A stretch of DNA of 64,000 nt. It comes from Burkholderiales bacterium. GTDB taxonomy: Bacteria > Pseudomonadota > Gammaproteobacteria > Burkholderiales > SG8-39. Made by a program: the position numbers and the translations under genes. Below the pieces are notes generated by a model that worked only from the letters and a program-made list of their open reading frames with translations, was not told the DNA's origin and searched no databases. Location of the stretch: contig JADLAV010000005.1 of the NCBI GenBank assembly GCA_020848075.1, forward strand, positions 1 to 64,000, written 5' to 3'. This document shows, piece after piece, positions 54,125-63,889 of this stretch (position 1 is the stretch's first letter; the number at the start of each line of letters is the position of its first letter).

Positions 54125-55351
54125 GTGAGCCGCTCGACCCTCGCGCATGTCCTTCCGATCGCCGTTGCTGCTGGCGCAGCGATCGCGCTCGTTCTCGTGG
54201 CTTCGCCTGCATCGAGCGCCTCGTGCGTGCCGCGAGGGACCTGGGCCGCACCCGGCCCCGCGGGGCCGCGCCCGCTGCTCGCCCCCGAGCTCTTCGCCGC
54301 GCTCGCGCGGCGCCAGGTCGTGCTCCTCGGCGAGACGCACGACGACGCCGAGGATCATCGCTGGCAGCTGCAAACGATCGCCGGGCTGCACGCGCTCCGG
54401 CCGGACATGGTGCTCGGCTTCGAGATGTTTCCCCGCCGCGTGCAACCCGCGCTCGACCGCTGGGTCGCGGGCGAGCTCGACGAGGCCGAGTTCCTGCGCG
54501 AGAGCGACTGGCGCCAGGTGTGGAATGTCGACCCGCGGCTCTACATGCCGATCTTCCATTTCGCGCGCATGAACCGCGTGCCGATGATCGCGCTGAACGT
54601 CAGTCAGGATCTCGTGCGCGCGGTGCGCGAGCGCGGGTTCGACGCGCTGCCGCTCGACCGGCGCGAAGGCGTCACGCCACCGCTTGCGGCGAGCCCGGGC
54701 TACCTCGATTTCCTGTCCGATGCCTATGTTGCCCACGCGCGCGGCGATGGATCCGCGGCGAAGGACGGGAAGCGACCGCCGATGCGCGAGGACGCCGCGT
54801 TCCAGCGCTTCGTCGAATCGCAGCTCGTGTGGGATCGCGCGATGGCCGAGGCGCTCGCCGCGGCACTCAAGCGTGCGCCCGCACCGCTCGTCGTCGGGGT
54901 GCTCGGCAGCGGCCACGTGTGGCATGGGTATGGCGTGCCGCACCAGCTCCGGGATCTCGGCGTGGCCGACACGGCGGTCTTGCTGCCGTGGGGACCGGAG
55001 CGGGAGTGCTCCACGCTCGTCGCCGGTGTGGCCGACGCGGTATTCGGGGTCGCGGCGCCCGAGCGGCTGGCCCCGCGGTCGCGCCAGCGGCTCGGCGTGT
55101 GGCTCGAGCCGGACGAAGGCGGCGTGCGCATCCGCCAGATCGAGCAAGGGAGCGTCGCCGAGTCGGCGGGCATGCGCGCCGGCGACGTGGTCACGGAGGT
55201 CGCAGGGCTCCCCGCGCGTCAGCCTGCCGATCTCGCCGAGGCGGTGCAGCGGCAAGCCCCCGGCACCTGGCTGCCGCTGCGCGTGCGGCGCGGTGCGGAG
55301 TCGCTCGAGCTGATCGCGAAATTTCCGCCGGCTGAACCGCCGCGGAAATAG
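54125..55351 (+). CDS. ChaN-family haem-binding-like protein with C-terminal PDZ domain
   Basis: A 408-aa exported protein: GTG start, signal peptide (about 1-33), a ChaN/TIKI-like domain with LLGETHDDAEDH (about 60-71) and EMFPRRVQP, and a C-terminal PDZ-like domain (about 310-400). ChaN is a lipoprotein implicated in heme uptake; the fold is also shared with erythromycin esterase/TIKI enzymes with Glu and His catalytic residues. It is followed 2 nt later by the M1-type peptidase gene, which suggests joint work on peptides or heme at the cell envelope. Confidence 0.83.
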   Translation: MSRSTLAHVLPIAVAAGAAIALVLVASPASSASCVPRGTWAAPGPAGPRPLLAPELFAALARRQVVLLGETHDDAEDHRWQLQTIAGLHALRPDMVLGFEMFPRRVQPALDRWVAGELDEAEFLRESDWRQVWNVDPRLYMPIFHFARMNRVPMIALNVSQDLVRAVRERGFDALPLDRREGVTPPLAASPGYLDFLSDAYVAHARGDGSAAKDGKRPPMREDAAFQRFVESQLVWDRAMAEALAAALKRAPAPLVVGVLGSGHVWHGYGVPHQLRDLGVADTAVLLPWGPERECSTLVAGVADAVFGVAAPERLAPRSRQRLGVWLEPDEGGVRIRQIEQGSVAESAGMRAGDVVTEVAGLPARQPADLAEAVQRQAPGTWLPLRVRRGAESLELIAKFPPAEPPRK

Positions 55352-55353
55352 CG

Positions 55354-57387
55354 ATGTGGCTGCGTGCTCTTGCCGCGTGCGCGCTCTTCGCGGGCGTCGC
55401 TGCGGGAGCATCGGCGGCGCCGTCCGTGCAATACGACGTCACCGTACGAATCGATCCCGCGACGCGCGCACTTGACGCGACGGCAACAATCGCAGTGACC
55501 GGGACCGTGGCGGACCAGGGCCCGCTGCGGATCGTCCTGGCAAGCGGCTTCACGGGTGAGAGGCTCCAGGCCGATGGACGGATGCTTCCGGCGCCGTCCG
55601 CCGGGCGCGACGGCTACCAGGTCTGGTCGCTGCCGGCCGGGCACGATGCGCACGCGCTCGACGTTCGCTGGCACGGCACGCTCGCGCCGGTCGACCGCAC
55701 GATCACGCACCGGCAGACGCTCGACCGCCCGGTCGCGACGGCTGGCCTCGATGGCACCTTCCTGCCGGCGGGAAGCTTCTGGTATCCGGTGATCGTCGGG
55801 CCGGACGGGCCGCTGCTCGCGAGCTATCGCGTGACGCTCGACGTGCCCGCCGGCGAGCGCGGCATCGTTCCCGGAAGGCTCGTCGCGGAGAGCGAGGCGG
55901 ATGGTCGCTACCACGCGACCTTCGCGTTCGAGCACCCCGCGGAGGGAATCGATCTCATCGCGGGACCCTATCGGGTGGAAGCGCGCACGGTGCACACGGC
56001 CGGTGGCAGCACGATTGCGCTGCGAACGTATTTCCATCCCGCGATCGCCGGGCTCGCCCCGGCCTACCTCGACGCGGTGAAGGGCTACCTCGATCTCTAT
56101 GAGCGCTGGATCGGGCCCTATCCGTTCACCGAATTCAGCGTCGTCTCGAGCCCGACGCCGACCGGCTTCGGCATGCCGACGCTCACCTATCTCGGCGAGA
56201 GCGTGCTGAAGCTTCCCTTCATCCGGGCAACCTCGCTCGGCCACGAGGTGCTGCACAACTGGTGGGGCAACGGCGTGTACCCGGACGCGCGGGGCGGCAA
56301 CTGGTCCGAGGGGCTCACGACCTTCATGGCCGATTACGCGTACAAGGCGCGCGAAGGTCCCGACGCCGCCCGCGAGATGCGCCTCGGGTGGTTGCGCGAC
56401 CTTGCCGCCGTGCCCCCCGGGCAGGATCGGCCGCTCGCCGAGTTCGCCGCGCGCAGGCTGGCGACCTCGCAGATCGTCGGCTACGACAAGGCGGCGATGC
56501 TCTTCGTGATGCTGCGCGACGAGATCGGCACCGCGGCGTTCGATGAGGGCGTACGCCGGTTCTGGTCGGAGCATCGGTTTCGTGTCGCGTCGTGGCGCGA
56601 CCTGCAGGCCGCCTTCGCGGCTGCAGCGGGGCGCGATCTCGGACCGTTCTTCACGCAGTGGCTCGAGCGCACGGGCGTGCCCTCGGTGCGCGTCGTCGGC
56701 GCCGAAAGGCGCGCAACCGGCGATCGCTACGCGATCCGGGTGACGATCGAGCAGGGCGTGCCGCCGTACGCGCTCCGGGTCCCGGTGCGCATGCGCACTG
56801 TAGCGGGCGATGAGACGCTCGTGCTCGACCTCGGGCGCAGCCGCGAGACGTTCGACGCGACGCTGGGCGCGCGCCCCATCGCGCTCGCGCTCGATCCGGA
56901 GTTCCGCGTGTTGCGGCGGCTCGCCGCCGATGAAGCTCCGCCGATCCTGCGCCAGCTGATGGTGGCGACCCGCAGCGCGGTCGCGGTGATCGGCGCCGGC
57001 GCCGACTGGAGCGCCGCAGCGCGGCGGCTCGCTCTCCGCACGCTCGATACGCGGCCCCGGTTCCTTGCGGCCGGCGACGCGCCACCCGCAGATACCGCGC
57101 TGCTCGCCATCGGCCGCCACGGCGATATCGACGCCTGGCTGGCAGCGGCGAAGCTCCCCGCGCGTCCCGCCGGGCTCGCTGACACGGCGGACGCGCAGGT
57201 CTGGGCGGCGTCGCGGCCGGGCGGCGCTCCGCTCGTCGTCGTTTCGGCACGCGACGGCGCGGCGCTCGACACGGTCGCGCGGCTGATGCCGCATTACGGC
57301 CAGCAGAGCTTTCTCGTGTTCGAGGGCGAGCGGGTTGCGAAGCGGGGGGTGTGGCCGAGCCAGGCGGTCGCGTGGCGCTTCGAATAA
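55354..57387 (+). CDS. M1-type (gluzincin) metallopeptidase, exported
   Basis: A 677-aa protein with a signal peptide (about 1-23), a beta-rich N-terminal domain and a catalytic domain with the zinc motif HEVLH (297-301) followed by Glu319 in NWSEGL. The PTPTGFGMPTLTYLG segment stands where M1 peptidases have GAMEN, so exopeptidase specificity may differ. The C-terminal 200 residues are not recognised. It is co-directional with the ChaN gene and probably co-transcribed. Confidence 0.85.
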   Translation: MWLRALAACALFAGVAAGASAAPSVQYDVTVRIDPATRALDATATIAVTGTVADQGPLRIVLASGFTGERLQADGRMLPAPSAGRDGYQVWSLPAGHDAHALDVRWHGTLAPVDRTITHRQTLDRPVATAGLDGTFLPAGSFWYPVIVGPDGPLLASYRVTLDVPAGERGIVPGRLVAESEADGRYHATFAFEHPAEGIDLIAGPYRVEARTVHTAGGSTIALRTYFHPAIAGLAPAYLDAVKGYLDLYERWIGPYPFTEFSVVSSPTPTGFGMPTLTYLGESVLKLPFIRATSLGHEVLHNWWGNGVYPDARGGNWSEGLTTFMADYAYKAREGPDAAREMRLGWLRDLAAVPPGQDRPLAEFAARRLATSQIVGYDKAAMLFVMLRDEIGTAAFDEGVRRFWSEHRFRVASWRDLQAAFAAAAGRDLGPFFTQWLERTGVPSVRVVGAERRATGDRYAIRVTIEQGVPPYALRVPVRMRTVAGDETLVLDLGRSRETFDATLGARPIALALDPEFRVLRRLAADEAPPILRQLMVATRSAVAVIGAGADWSAAARRLALRTLDTRPRFLAAGDAPPADTALLAIGRHGDIDAWLAAAKLPARPAGLADTADAQVWAASRPGGAPLVVVSARDGAALDTVARLMPHYGQQSFLVFEGERVAKRGVWPSQAVAWRFE

Positions 57388-57439
57388 AGTCTATCTGAGA
57401 ATCGCGGCCGTGCTTCTTCCTGAACCGAGGTCGTACGAA

Positions 57440-57460
57440 CAAGGGGCAAATTGCCCCTTG
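57440..57460. terminator. palindrome after the M1 peptidase gene
   Basis: CAAGGGGCAA and TTGCCCCTTG form a perfect 21-nt palindrome that can fold into an 8-bp stem with an AAATT loop. No T-run follows. It is the only structure found in the 309-nt gap 57388-57696. Confidence 0.5.
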
Positions 57461-57696
57461 TAAATCCCCTCTTTCACGGCCGGATTCACATTTCGAGAGA
57501 TGTCCTACTTTCATCGCGGAGAGCGGCCAGGGGCCCACCCCCGGGAGTGCCAGCGCGAATCGGCCGCAGGCGTACCCCACCTCCTCTTGATTTCACAGAT
57601 TTTTGCAGCCCGGACTCCCCCCACATCCCCGCGCGGCGGGTGTACCATGCACCACGATTCGAATAACCGGAGCCTGGAGGCCGGGCTCCTGCGGAG

Positions 57697-58395
57697 ATGG
57701 CAGGGCAAGACACCATTCAGGGCTTGTCCGGCACGGCGGGCGACGCGTTCGAGGATGCTCCGACGACCTCGGTCGAGGAGCTGCTCGGGATCTTCGCCGA
57801 GCTGAGCGAGCGCGTTGCGCGTCTCGAGCGCGCGACCGTGCTCCTGCTCGCAGAAAGGAACGGCGCCGAGCTTGCCGCCGCGGCCGACCTGCAGCACACG
57901 CCGGAGGCGGCTCGCAGCGAACCGCCGCCTCGCGCATCGGCGCTGGCGCCGGAGGCCGCGCGCGAGGCGCCGGTCGCGGGCGGCGTCGACGTGACGCAGG
58001 TGGCGTTCGATCTTCCGGCCCACCAGTGGGGCGGCGAAGGCGGCCGCAGCCCCGACGCGCTCACGCCGATCCGGGATTCGCAGTACCCGGAGATCAAGTA
58101 CGTCGACGAGGAAGACAAGCCCAAGCCGAAGCGTACCGGACCGGCGGAGCGCGTGTTCGTGCGCGCAGCGCTCGAGGCTTATCCGCACATCGTCGAAGCG
58201 GTGTGCATCTTCTGGGGCGGCCGCGAGTGCGACACGTACCTGAGCAAGCTCGTCATCGACACGCGCGGCGGCCGGCGCGGATTCCCGCGGGAAGTCATGG
58301 ACGAGTTGCTCTTTCTCACCGAGGTGGCCACGATCCAGTCGGGCCTCAAGCCGGTGTTCACGCCCTTCGACAGCGACAAGCACCTCCAGCGGTGA
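57697..58395 (+). CDS. hypothetical protein with conserved-looking C-terminal domain
   Basis: A 232-aa protein of unknown function. Residues 20-55 may form a short coiled coil (VEELLGIFAELSERVARLERA). A low-complexity Ala/Glu/Pro region follows, then a compact domain of about 100 residues (from AERVFVRAALEAYPHIVEA to the end) with WGGRECDTYLSKLVIDTRGGRRGF. No signal peptide or membrane helix. I do not recognise the family. Confidence 0.75.
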   Translation: MAGQDTIQGLSGTAGDAFEDAPTTSVEELLGIFAELSERVARLERATVLLLAERNGAELAAAADLQHTPEAARSEPPPRASALAPEAAREAPVAGGVDVTQVAFDLPAHQWGGEGGRSPDALTPIRDSQYPEIKYVDEEDKPKPKRTGPAERVFVRAALEAYPHIVEAVCIFWGGRECDTYLSKLVIDTRGGRRGFPREVMDELLFLTEVATIQSGLKPVFTPFDSDKHLQR

Positions 58396-58431
58396 CCGCG
58401 TGCGCGCGCGCAGCGCGCATCCCTGCAGCAG

Positions 58432-58459
58432 GAAAAAAAGCGGCGGCCACACGGCCGCC
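58432..58459 (-). terminator. rho-independent terminator for the gene at 58484
   Basis: Read on the minus strand, stem GGCGGCC and GGCCGCC with a GTGT loop is followed by GCTTTTTTTCC. The T-run (A-run on plus, near 58433-58439) points to termination of the minus-strand gene. Confidence 0.82.
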
Positions 58460-58483
58460 CCGGAAGGCTCCCCTCCCCGAGAC

Positions 58484-58945
58484 TCAGCCGAGTCGCAGGC
58501 GATCGACGAAGGTCACCACGCGGGGCTCGCCCGCGGATTCGATCAGCGCGAAGTAGACGGCCTCGCCTTCGTCGAGCGCGCGGCCGTGAAAGAGCAGCTC
58601 CATGATGCCGGTCCCCACGGCGGAGCCCGAATCGTGGAGGTCCTGGATGAATCCGCGCAGCGACGCGGGAAACTGCTCGAGCCCTCCCATGCCCGCGTAG
58701 ACGCGCAGGTCCCGCAGTGCCGCCGGGTTCACGCCGAAGCCGGTCACGAATTTCCTGTCGCGGATGAGCGGCGCCTGCGTGCCCTCGATCGCCAGTCGCG
58801 GCCTCGAAGGCGCGGCAGACGCGATGCGTGGCCGTGCCTCCGCGGCCGCGACATCCAATGACGAGCGGGCGCGCTCGAAGTGCTGCGACTCGAGCTTCCA
58901 GACGACGTACACCATGACCCCGAGGATCAGCAGTATCTCGAGCAT
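58484..58945 (-). CDS. membrane-anchored hypothetical protein
   Basis: A 153-aa protein with one N-terminal helix (2-18) and a soluble alpha/beta domain (about 60-153). The ATG at 58945 starts right at the helix. No recognised motif. A strong terminator follows. Function unknown. Confidence 0.72.
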   Translation of the reverse strand: MLEILLILGVMVYVVWKLESQHFERARSSLDVAAAEARPRIASAAPSRPRLAIEGTQAPLIRDRKFVTGFGVNPAALRDLRVYAGMGGLEQFPASLRGFIQDLHDSGSAVGTGIMELLFHGRALDEGEAVYFALIESAGEPRVVTFVDRLRLG

Positions 58946-59276
58946 GGACCCCTCTCCCTTTCCGCGTAGGCCGGATGCGACCGGATATGACAAGGGCAAT
59001 GCAACAACCACGCCATCCCGGCCGGCCGTTCCGGGGAGCGGGGTCCTCGCCGTGAACGACTCCGCAGCCCAGCCCGCGGCCGCCCCCGAATCGGGGTGCT
59101 CGCGACCGCGGCCGGGCGCCCGGCGCTCGGGTCCGCGCCCGGCGCGGATGCCAAGAAACGTCAACGTTCCGTCGCAGCGTCGCCAGAGCCGACGTCCGTA
59201 CGAGCGGCCCGACCTGGCGCCCGGACGGCATCGGGGCTGCGGCAATCGCCCGGTCGTGGGTCTCCGAGGGGCGCGG
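58946..59276. other. intergenic region, nothing recognised
   Basis: A 331-nt, very GC-rich gap between the hypothetical gene and the VWA gene (both minus strand). It contains short GC inverted repeats such as GGGCGCCCGG but no convincing gene or regulator site. Confidence 0.5.
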
Positions 59277-60329
59277 CTACGCGAACCGGGTGAACCAGAC
59301 GAGCGAGAGGAGCCCGGCCGCGATCGCCAGGACGGCTGCGGCGCCGGCGAGAAGCGCGCCGATCTCGGTCTCCTTCCGCACGAGGACCGCGCGCGCGTTC
59401 AGGCGTTCGTAGATCCTCCTCAAGTCGGTCCCGGTCGCGGCGTGGAAGTACTCGGCGCGGGTGATCTCGGCGATCGCCTTGAGGGTCTCCTCGTCGAAGC
59501 GCATGAACATCGACCAGCCCTCGAAGTCGACGGCACCGCCTCCCGCCGTGCCGAAGCCCACGGTGAATACGCGAACGCCGCGGTCGGCGGCCATCTTCGC
59601 CGCCTCGAGCGGCGGCGGTCCGGTCGTCGTCCGTCCATCCGTGAGCAGGATGATCGCGGCCGAGGAGTAGGAGCCCGGCTCGACCGGCGTGAACGGCTTC
59701 TGCTCGGTCTTCGGCTGCCGTTCGATCGCCACGCCACGGAGGCGCCGCGATGAGGCGCCGCCGAACAGCACCTCCTCGAGATCGATCCCGGCGTCCGGGA
59801 AGAGGGTGGCGAGCGACATGATGATGCCGCTGCCGATGGCGGTGTGGCGCTGGAGGTTGAACCGATCGATCGCTGCCACGAGGGCGTCGCGGTCGCGGGT
59901 CGGCGGCTGCACGACGGCGGCCGTCCCGGCGAACGACACGATGCCGATGAGCACGTCCGGCGGCTGCTCGGCCACGAAGGCCTTCGCTGCGGACTGGGCG
60001 GCTTCGAGCCGGCTCGGCTCGACGTCGCTCGCGCGCATGCTGAGCGAAACATCGATCGCGAGGATGATGGTCTGACGGAGCGAGGGCAGGGTGATGACCA
60101 CGCTCGGCCGCGCCATGGCGACGATCAGCGTGATCAACGACAGCAGTAGAAGCAGCGGCGGGAGATGACGCCGGAGCCGCTGGCCGGGGCCGATCGCGGC
60201 CTTGACGAGATCGACGCTCGCGTACCGGATGGCGGCCCTCTTCTTGCGCCACATGAGCAGGACGTACGCGCAGACGAGCACCGGCACCCCCGCCAGGAGC
60301 CAAAGCATCTCAGGCCATGCGTACGTCAT
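59277..60329 (-). CDS. VWA-domain membrane protein, BatA-like
   Basis: A 350-aa protein with two N-terminal membrane helices (about 8-25 and 57-73), a von Willebrand factor A domain and a C-terminal helix (about 325-345). The MIDAS metal site is seen as DVSLS (DxSxS) and LTDGRTTTG. A loop between GASSRR and EPGSYSSA is an insertion. BatA-type proteins usually occur with MoxR, BatB and DUF58 genes; none is here, so the gene is an orphan. Confidence 0.85.
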   Translation of the reverse strand: MTYAWPEMLWLLAGVPVLVCAYVLLMWRKKRAAIRYASVDLVKAAIGPGQRLRRHLPPLLLLLSLITLIVAMARPSVVITLPSLRQTIILAIDVSLSMRASDVEPSRLEAAQSAAKAFVAEQPPDVLIGIVSFAGTAAVVQPPTRDRDALVAAIDRFNLQRHTAIGSGIIMSLATLFPDAGIDLEEVLFGGASSRRLRGVAIERQPKTEQKPFTPVEPGSYSSAAIILLTDGRTTTGPPPLEAAKMAADRGVRVFTVGFGTAGGGAVDFEGWSMFMRFDEETLKAIAEITRAEYFHAATGTDLRRIYERLNARAVLVRKETEIGALLAGAAAVLAIAAGLLSLVWFTRFA

Positions 60330-60501
60330 CGTGCGCCTTCCGGGTCGCCGCCGTGCCGCCGATCTCTCGCAGATGTCGCCTTCCCGGCGAGACCCGTGCG
60401 CCGCCGCGCCCGCCAGTCACTCTAGCACCGACGGGGCTCTCCGCCCTCGGTCGGCCGAACACGTCCCTGGGCGGCAGGCGCGCCCGGCGCGTGGAATCGC
60501 G

Positions 60502-61428
60502 TCAGCGGCCCGCCAGCAGTGCGGCGAGCCCGGTGCCGAGCGGCGTGAACGGCCCCGGCGCGAGGATTGCCTGCAATCGGCCGGTCGACGTCGCCGAATC
60601 AGGGATGTCGCCCGGAGCGGGCGCTTCGAAGCGCTGCTCGGCGACGCGCCCGGCCGCGCGCTCCAGCGTCGCGAGGAGTTCGAGCAGCGTGACGCTCGTC
60701 CCGGTGCCTACATTGCACACCCCCGTCGCCGTCGCGGCGAGCGCGCGCAGGTTCACCTGCGCCACGTCCCCGACGTAGACGAAGTCGCGCGTCTGCTTGC
60801 CGTCGCCGAAGATCCGCACTGGCGCGCCCTCGGCGAGCGCAGCCGCCCACTTGCTGATCACGCCGGCGTAGGGCGAGCGCGGATCCTGGCGCGGCCCGTA
60901 CACGTTGAAGTAGCGCAACCCGAGGGGCGCGAGGCCGAACAGGTCCGCGTACAAACGGCCGTACTGATCGTCGATCGATTTCTCGAGACCGTAGGGCGAG
61001 ATCGGCGCGACCGGCGACGACTCGGTGAGCGGCAGCTCGCGCGGGGTGCCGTAGACCGCCGCGCTCGAAGCGTAGACCACGCGCTTCACGCCCGCCGCGC
61101 GCGCGGCCTCGAGCACCGTGAGGAAGCCGACGACGTTCTGCCGGCAGGAGCCGACCGGATCGGCGACCGACGCTTGCACCGACACCTGGGCGGCAAGGTG
61201 CAGGACGTGCGTCGCGCCGTCGAGCGCGCTTCGCACGGCGGCGGCGTCGCGCACGTCGCCCGCGACCACCTTCAACCGGGCGTGTGCGCCGGGCAGGTTG
61301 GTGCGCTTCCCGTTCGAGAAGTCGTCGAGCACCGTGACGCGCGCGCCGTCGGCGAGCAGCGCATCCACCGTGTGCGAGCCGATGAAACCGGCGCCACCGG
61401 TGACCAGGACGTGTTCGACCCGGCTCAT
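60502..61428 (-). CDS. NAD-dependent sugar-nucleotide epimerase (UDP-glucose 4-epimerase-like)
   Basis: Extended SDR enzyme of 308 aa with the NAD motif GGAGFIGS near the N-terminus and the catalytic YGLEK (YxxxK). It probably epimerises or dehydrates UDP-sugars for surface polysaccharide. The ATG at 61428 overlaps the glpK stop (ATGA), so the two are co-transcribed although their pathways differ. Confidence 0.9.
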   Translation of the reverse strand: MSRVEHVLVTGGAGFIGSHTVDALLADGARVTVLDDFSNGKRTNLPGAHARLKVVAGDVRDAAAVRSALDGATHVLHLAAQVSVQASVADPVGSCRQNVVGFLTVLEAARAAGVKRVVYASSAAVYGTPRELPLTESSPVAPISPYGLEKSIDDQYGRLYADLFGLAPLGLRYFNVYGPRQDPRSPYAGVISKWAAALAEGAPVRIFGDGKQTRDFVYVGDVAQVNLRALAATATGVCNVGTGTSVTLLELLATLERAAGRVAEQRFEAPAPGDIPDSATSTGRLQAILAPGPFTPLGTGLAALLAGR

Positions 61429-62927
61429 TGCCGCGCCCAGTCGCGGGCGCGACCCACGGCGCGCGCCCAGCGGTCCATGCGCGACTCGGCCTCGTCGCGG
61501 GACATGGTCGGCGCGAAGGTGCGCGCGGCGTGCCATTGAGCCGCGATCTGCTCGCGGTCGCCCCATACGCCGGTCGCGAGCCCCGCAAGATACGCGGCGC
61601 CGAGCGCCGTCGTCTCCAGCACCCGCGGCCGCACCACCGGAACACCGAGGAGATCGGCCTGGAACTGCATGAGGAGATCGTTCGCGGCCGCCCCTCCGTC
61701 CACGCGCAGCTCGGTGAGCCGGATGCCGGCGTCCTTCTCCATCGCCGACAGCACGTCGGCGGACTGGAACGCGATCGACTCCAGCGCGGCGCGCGCGATG
61801 TGCCCCTCGGTCGTGCCGCGCGTGAGGCCGACGATCGTGCCGCGCGCGTGCGGATCCCAGTGCGGCGCGCCGAGGCCGACGAACGCCGGCACGAAGAGCA
61901 CGCCGCCCGAATCGGGCACGCGCTCGGCGAGCGCCTCGACGTCGACCGAGGCCCTAATCATGCGCAGCCCGTCGCGCAGCCACTGCACCACCGCGCCTGC
62001 GACGAACACGCTGCCCTCGAGGGCGTACTCCGGTGCGCCGATCTGCGCGGCGGCGGTGGTGACGAGCCCGTGCCGCGAGGCGATGCGTTCGGCGCCGCAG
62101 TGCAGGAGCAGGAAGCAGCCGGTGCCGTAGGTATTCTTGGCGATTCCTGGGGAGTGGCAGGCCTGGCCGAAGAGCGCCGCCTGCTGATCGCCGGCGACGC
62201 CGGCGATCGGCACGCGCGCGCCGAGCGCGTCCGGGCTCGAGTGCGCGAGCACGCCGGAGGATGGCGCCACCGTGGGCAGGACCGCGCGCGGCACATCGAA
62301 GAGCGCGAGCAGGTCGTCGTCCCACGCGCCGCGCGCGAGGTTGTAGAACAGGGTGCGCGAGGCGTTGGTGACGTCGGTGACGTGCGCCTGGCCGTCGGAG
62401 AGCCGCCAGATGAGCCACGAGTCGATCGTGCCGAATGCGAGCTCGCCCGCGCCCGCGCGCGCGCGCGCGCCGGGCACGTGGTCGAGCAGCCATGCGACCT
62501 TGGTGCCGGAGAAGTACGGGTCGACGAGGAGCCCGGTGCGCGTGCGGATGAGCTCCTCGTGCCCGTCGCGCACCAGCCGCTCGCAGCGTTCGGCCGTGCG
62601 GCGGTCCTGCCAGACGATCGCATTGTGGATCGGCTTCCCGCTGGTGCGCTCCCAGATCACCGCCGTCTCGCGCTGGTTGGCGATGCCGATCGCAGCGAGG
62701 TCGGTCGCGCCGATGCCGGCGCGCTCGAGTGCGCCGCGCGCGCAGTCGAGCTGGGTGCGCCAGATCTCCTCCGGATCGTGCTCGACCCAGCCCGGCTCGG
62801 GAAAGATCTGGCGGAACTCGGCCTGCGCCGCGCCGCGCACGTGCGCGTGCTCGTCGAACACGATCGCACGCGAGCTCGTGGTGCCCTGGTCGAGCGCGAG
62901 CACGTACCTCAAGTTCTCTCCTGACAT
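61425..62927 (-). CDS. glpK: glycerol kinase
   Basis: FGGY-family kinase (500 aa, normal length) that phosphorylates glycerol. Seen: [14 protein letters not shown] (about 11-24), [10 protein letters not shown], the catalytic region [10 protein letters not shown]-like segment [11 protein letters not shown], and [19 protein letters not shown]. No glpD or glpF is in the window. Confidence 0.96.
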   Translation of the reverse strand: MSGENLRYVLALDQGTTSSRAIVFDEHAHVRGAAQAEFRQIFPEPGWVEHDPEEIWRTQLDCARGALERAGIGATDLAAIGIANQRETAVIWERTSGKPIHNAIVWQDRRTAERCERLVRDGHEELIRTRTGLLVDPYFSGTKVAWLLDHVPGARARAGAGELAFGTIDSWLIWRLSDGQAHVTDVTNASRTLFYNLARGAWDDDLLALFDVPRAVLPTVAPSSGVLAHSSPDALGARVPIAGVAGDQQAALFGQACHSPGIAKNTYGTGCFLLLHCGAERIASRHGLVTTAAAQIGAPEYALEGSVFVAGAVVQWLRDGLRMIRASVDVEALAERVPDSGGVLFVPAFVGLGAPHWDPHARGTIVGLTRGTTEGHIARAALESIAFQSADVLSAMEKDAGIRLTELRVDGGAAANDLLMQFQADLLGVPVVRPRVLETTALGAAYLAGLATGVWGDREQIAAQWHAARTFAPTMSRDEAESRMDRWARAVGRARDWARQ

Positions 62928-62970
62928 CGATTCCGTTCGCGCCGATTCTAGCCCGGATGCGTTCGGTTTC

Positions 62971-63053
62971 TCCCCTCCTCGGAGCGGAGGGGGAGAAAAA
63001 GGTCCCCTCCTCTCCGAGAAGGAGGGGTGTCGCGCGAAGCGTGACGGGGTGGT
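62971..63053. repeat. interspersed palindromic repeat upstream of glpK
   Basis: CTCCCCTCCTCGGAGCGGAGGGGG, purine spacer with GAGAAAAAGG, CCCCTCCTCTCCGAGAAGGAGGGG, a GCGCGAAGCGTG partial stem and GGGGTGGTG. Same family as at 7041 and 32764. Confidence 0.82.
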
Positions 63054-63062
63054 GTCTGTCCT

Positions 63063-63100
63063 GTCCCCTCCTCAGAGAGGAGGGAAGCAGACTTCCCCGC
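63063..63100. repeat. partial interspersed repeat
   Basis: TCCCCTCCTCAGAGAGGAGGGAAGC followed by a degenerate CCCCGCCGGG block; a truncated unit of the repeat just upstream. Confidence 0.6.
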
Positions 63101-63218
63101 CGGGTAGGTCTGCGCTCCGGGAATGTCCGTGCAGACCAGCAGTTGCTGCGGGCGGTGTCCAGGCCACGACAAACCGCTGTGCTAACATTTGCCGCTCTGC
63201 ACGATCCGCAGTCGAAGC

Positions 63219-63782
63219 ATGCCTCTGCCCGCGCCTGCCACGTCCCGCTCGCTCACGCACCGCCGCCGCGTGCAGTTCGAAGGCTACAAGCGTGCCGACG
63301 GGCTCTACGACATCGAGGCGCACCTGTACGACGTGAAGCCGGTCGACTACGTGCTCTCCACGGGACTACGGCCGGCGGGAACGCCCATCCACGACATGTG
63401 GATCAGGCTCACGCTCGATTCCGGGTACACCATCGTCGAGGCGGCCGCGCGCACCGAGGCGATGCCCTATCCGGGCGTGTGCGAGCGCATCGCGCCCGAC
63501 TACCGGAAGCTCGTCGGCCTCAACCTGCTGCGCGGGTTCCGCAAGGCGGTGCACGACCTCTTCGCGCACGTGAAAGGTTGCACGCACCTGAACGAGATGC
63601 TGCTGCAGTTCCCGTCCGCGGCGATCCAGGCGCGCGCCGGCGAGAAGATCGACAACGCCGACGATGCAGGCGGCAGGCAGCCGTTCCAGCTCGATCAGTG
63701 CCATGCGCTCGATACGCGCGGCGAAATCGCGCGGCGTTACTACCCGAAGTGGTTCCGCGGCGCGAAAGCCGCCGCCGAGTAG
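63219..63782 (+). CDS. DUF2889 family protein
   Basis: A 187-aa cytoplasmic protein; VQFEGYKRADGLYDIEAHLYD, IHDMWIRLTLD and GCTHLNEML are the typical DUF2889 segments. The family has no proven function. The ATG at 63219 was preferred to an upstream TTG at 63189. Confidence 0.87.
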   Translation: MPLPAPATSRSLTHRRRVQFEGYKRADGLYDIEAHLYDVKPVDYVLSTGLRPAGTPIHDMWIRLTLDSGYTIVEAAARTEAMPYPGVCERIAPDYRKLVGLNLLRGFRKAVHDLFAHVKGCTHLNEMLLQFPSAAIQARAGEKIDNADDAGGRQPFQLDQCHALDTRGEIARRYYPKWFRGAKAAAE

Positions 63783-63889
63783 CGCGGCGCGCCGACGCAG
63801 GTCAGATCGCGGGCGCCGGCGTTGACGCCAGTCATTGCGGGCGTACTCCGGGTGCCGGAGACTCGCATGCCTAGAGGAGGAGACCGATC

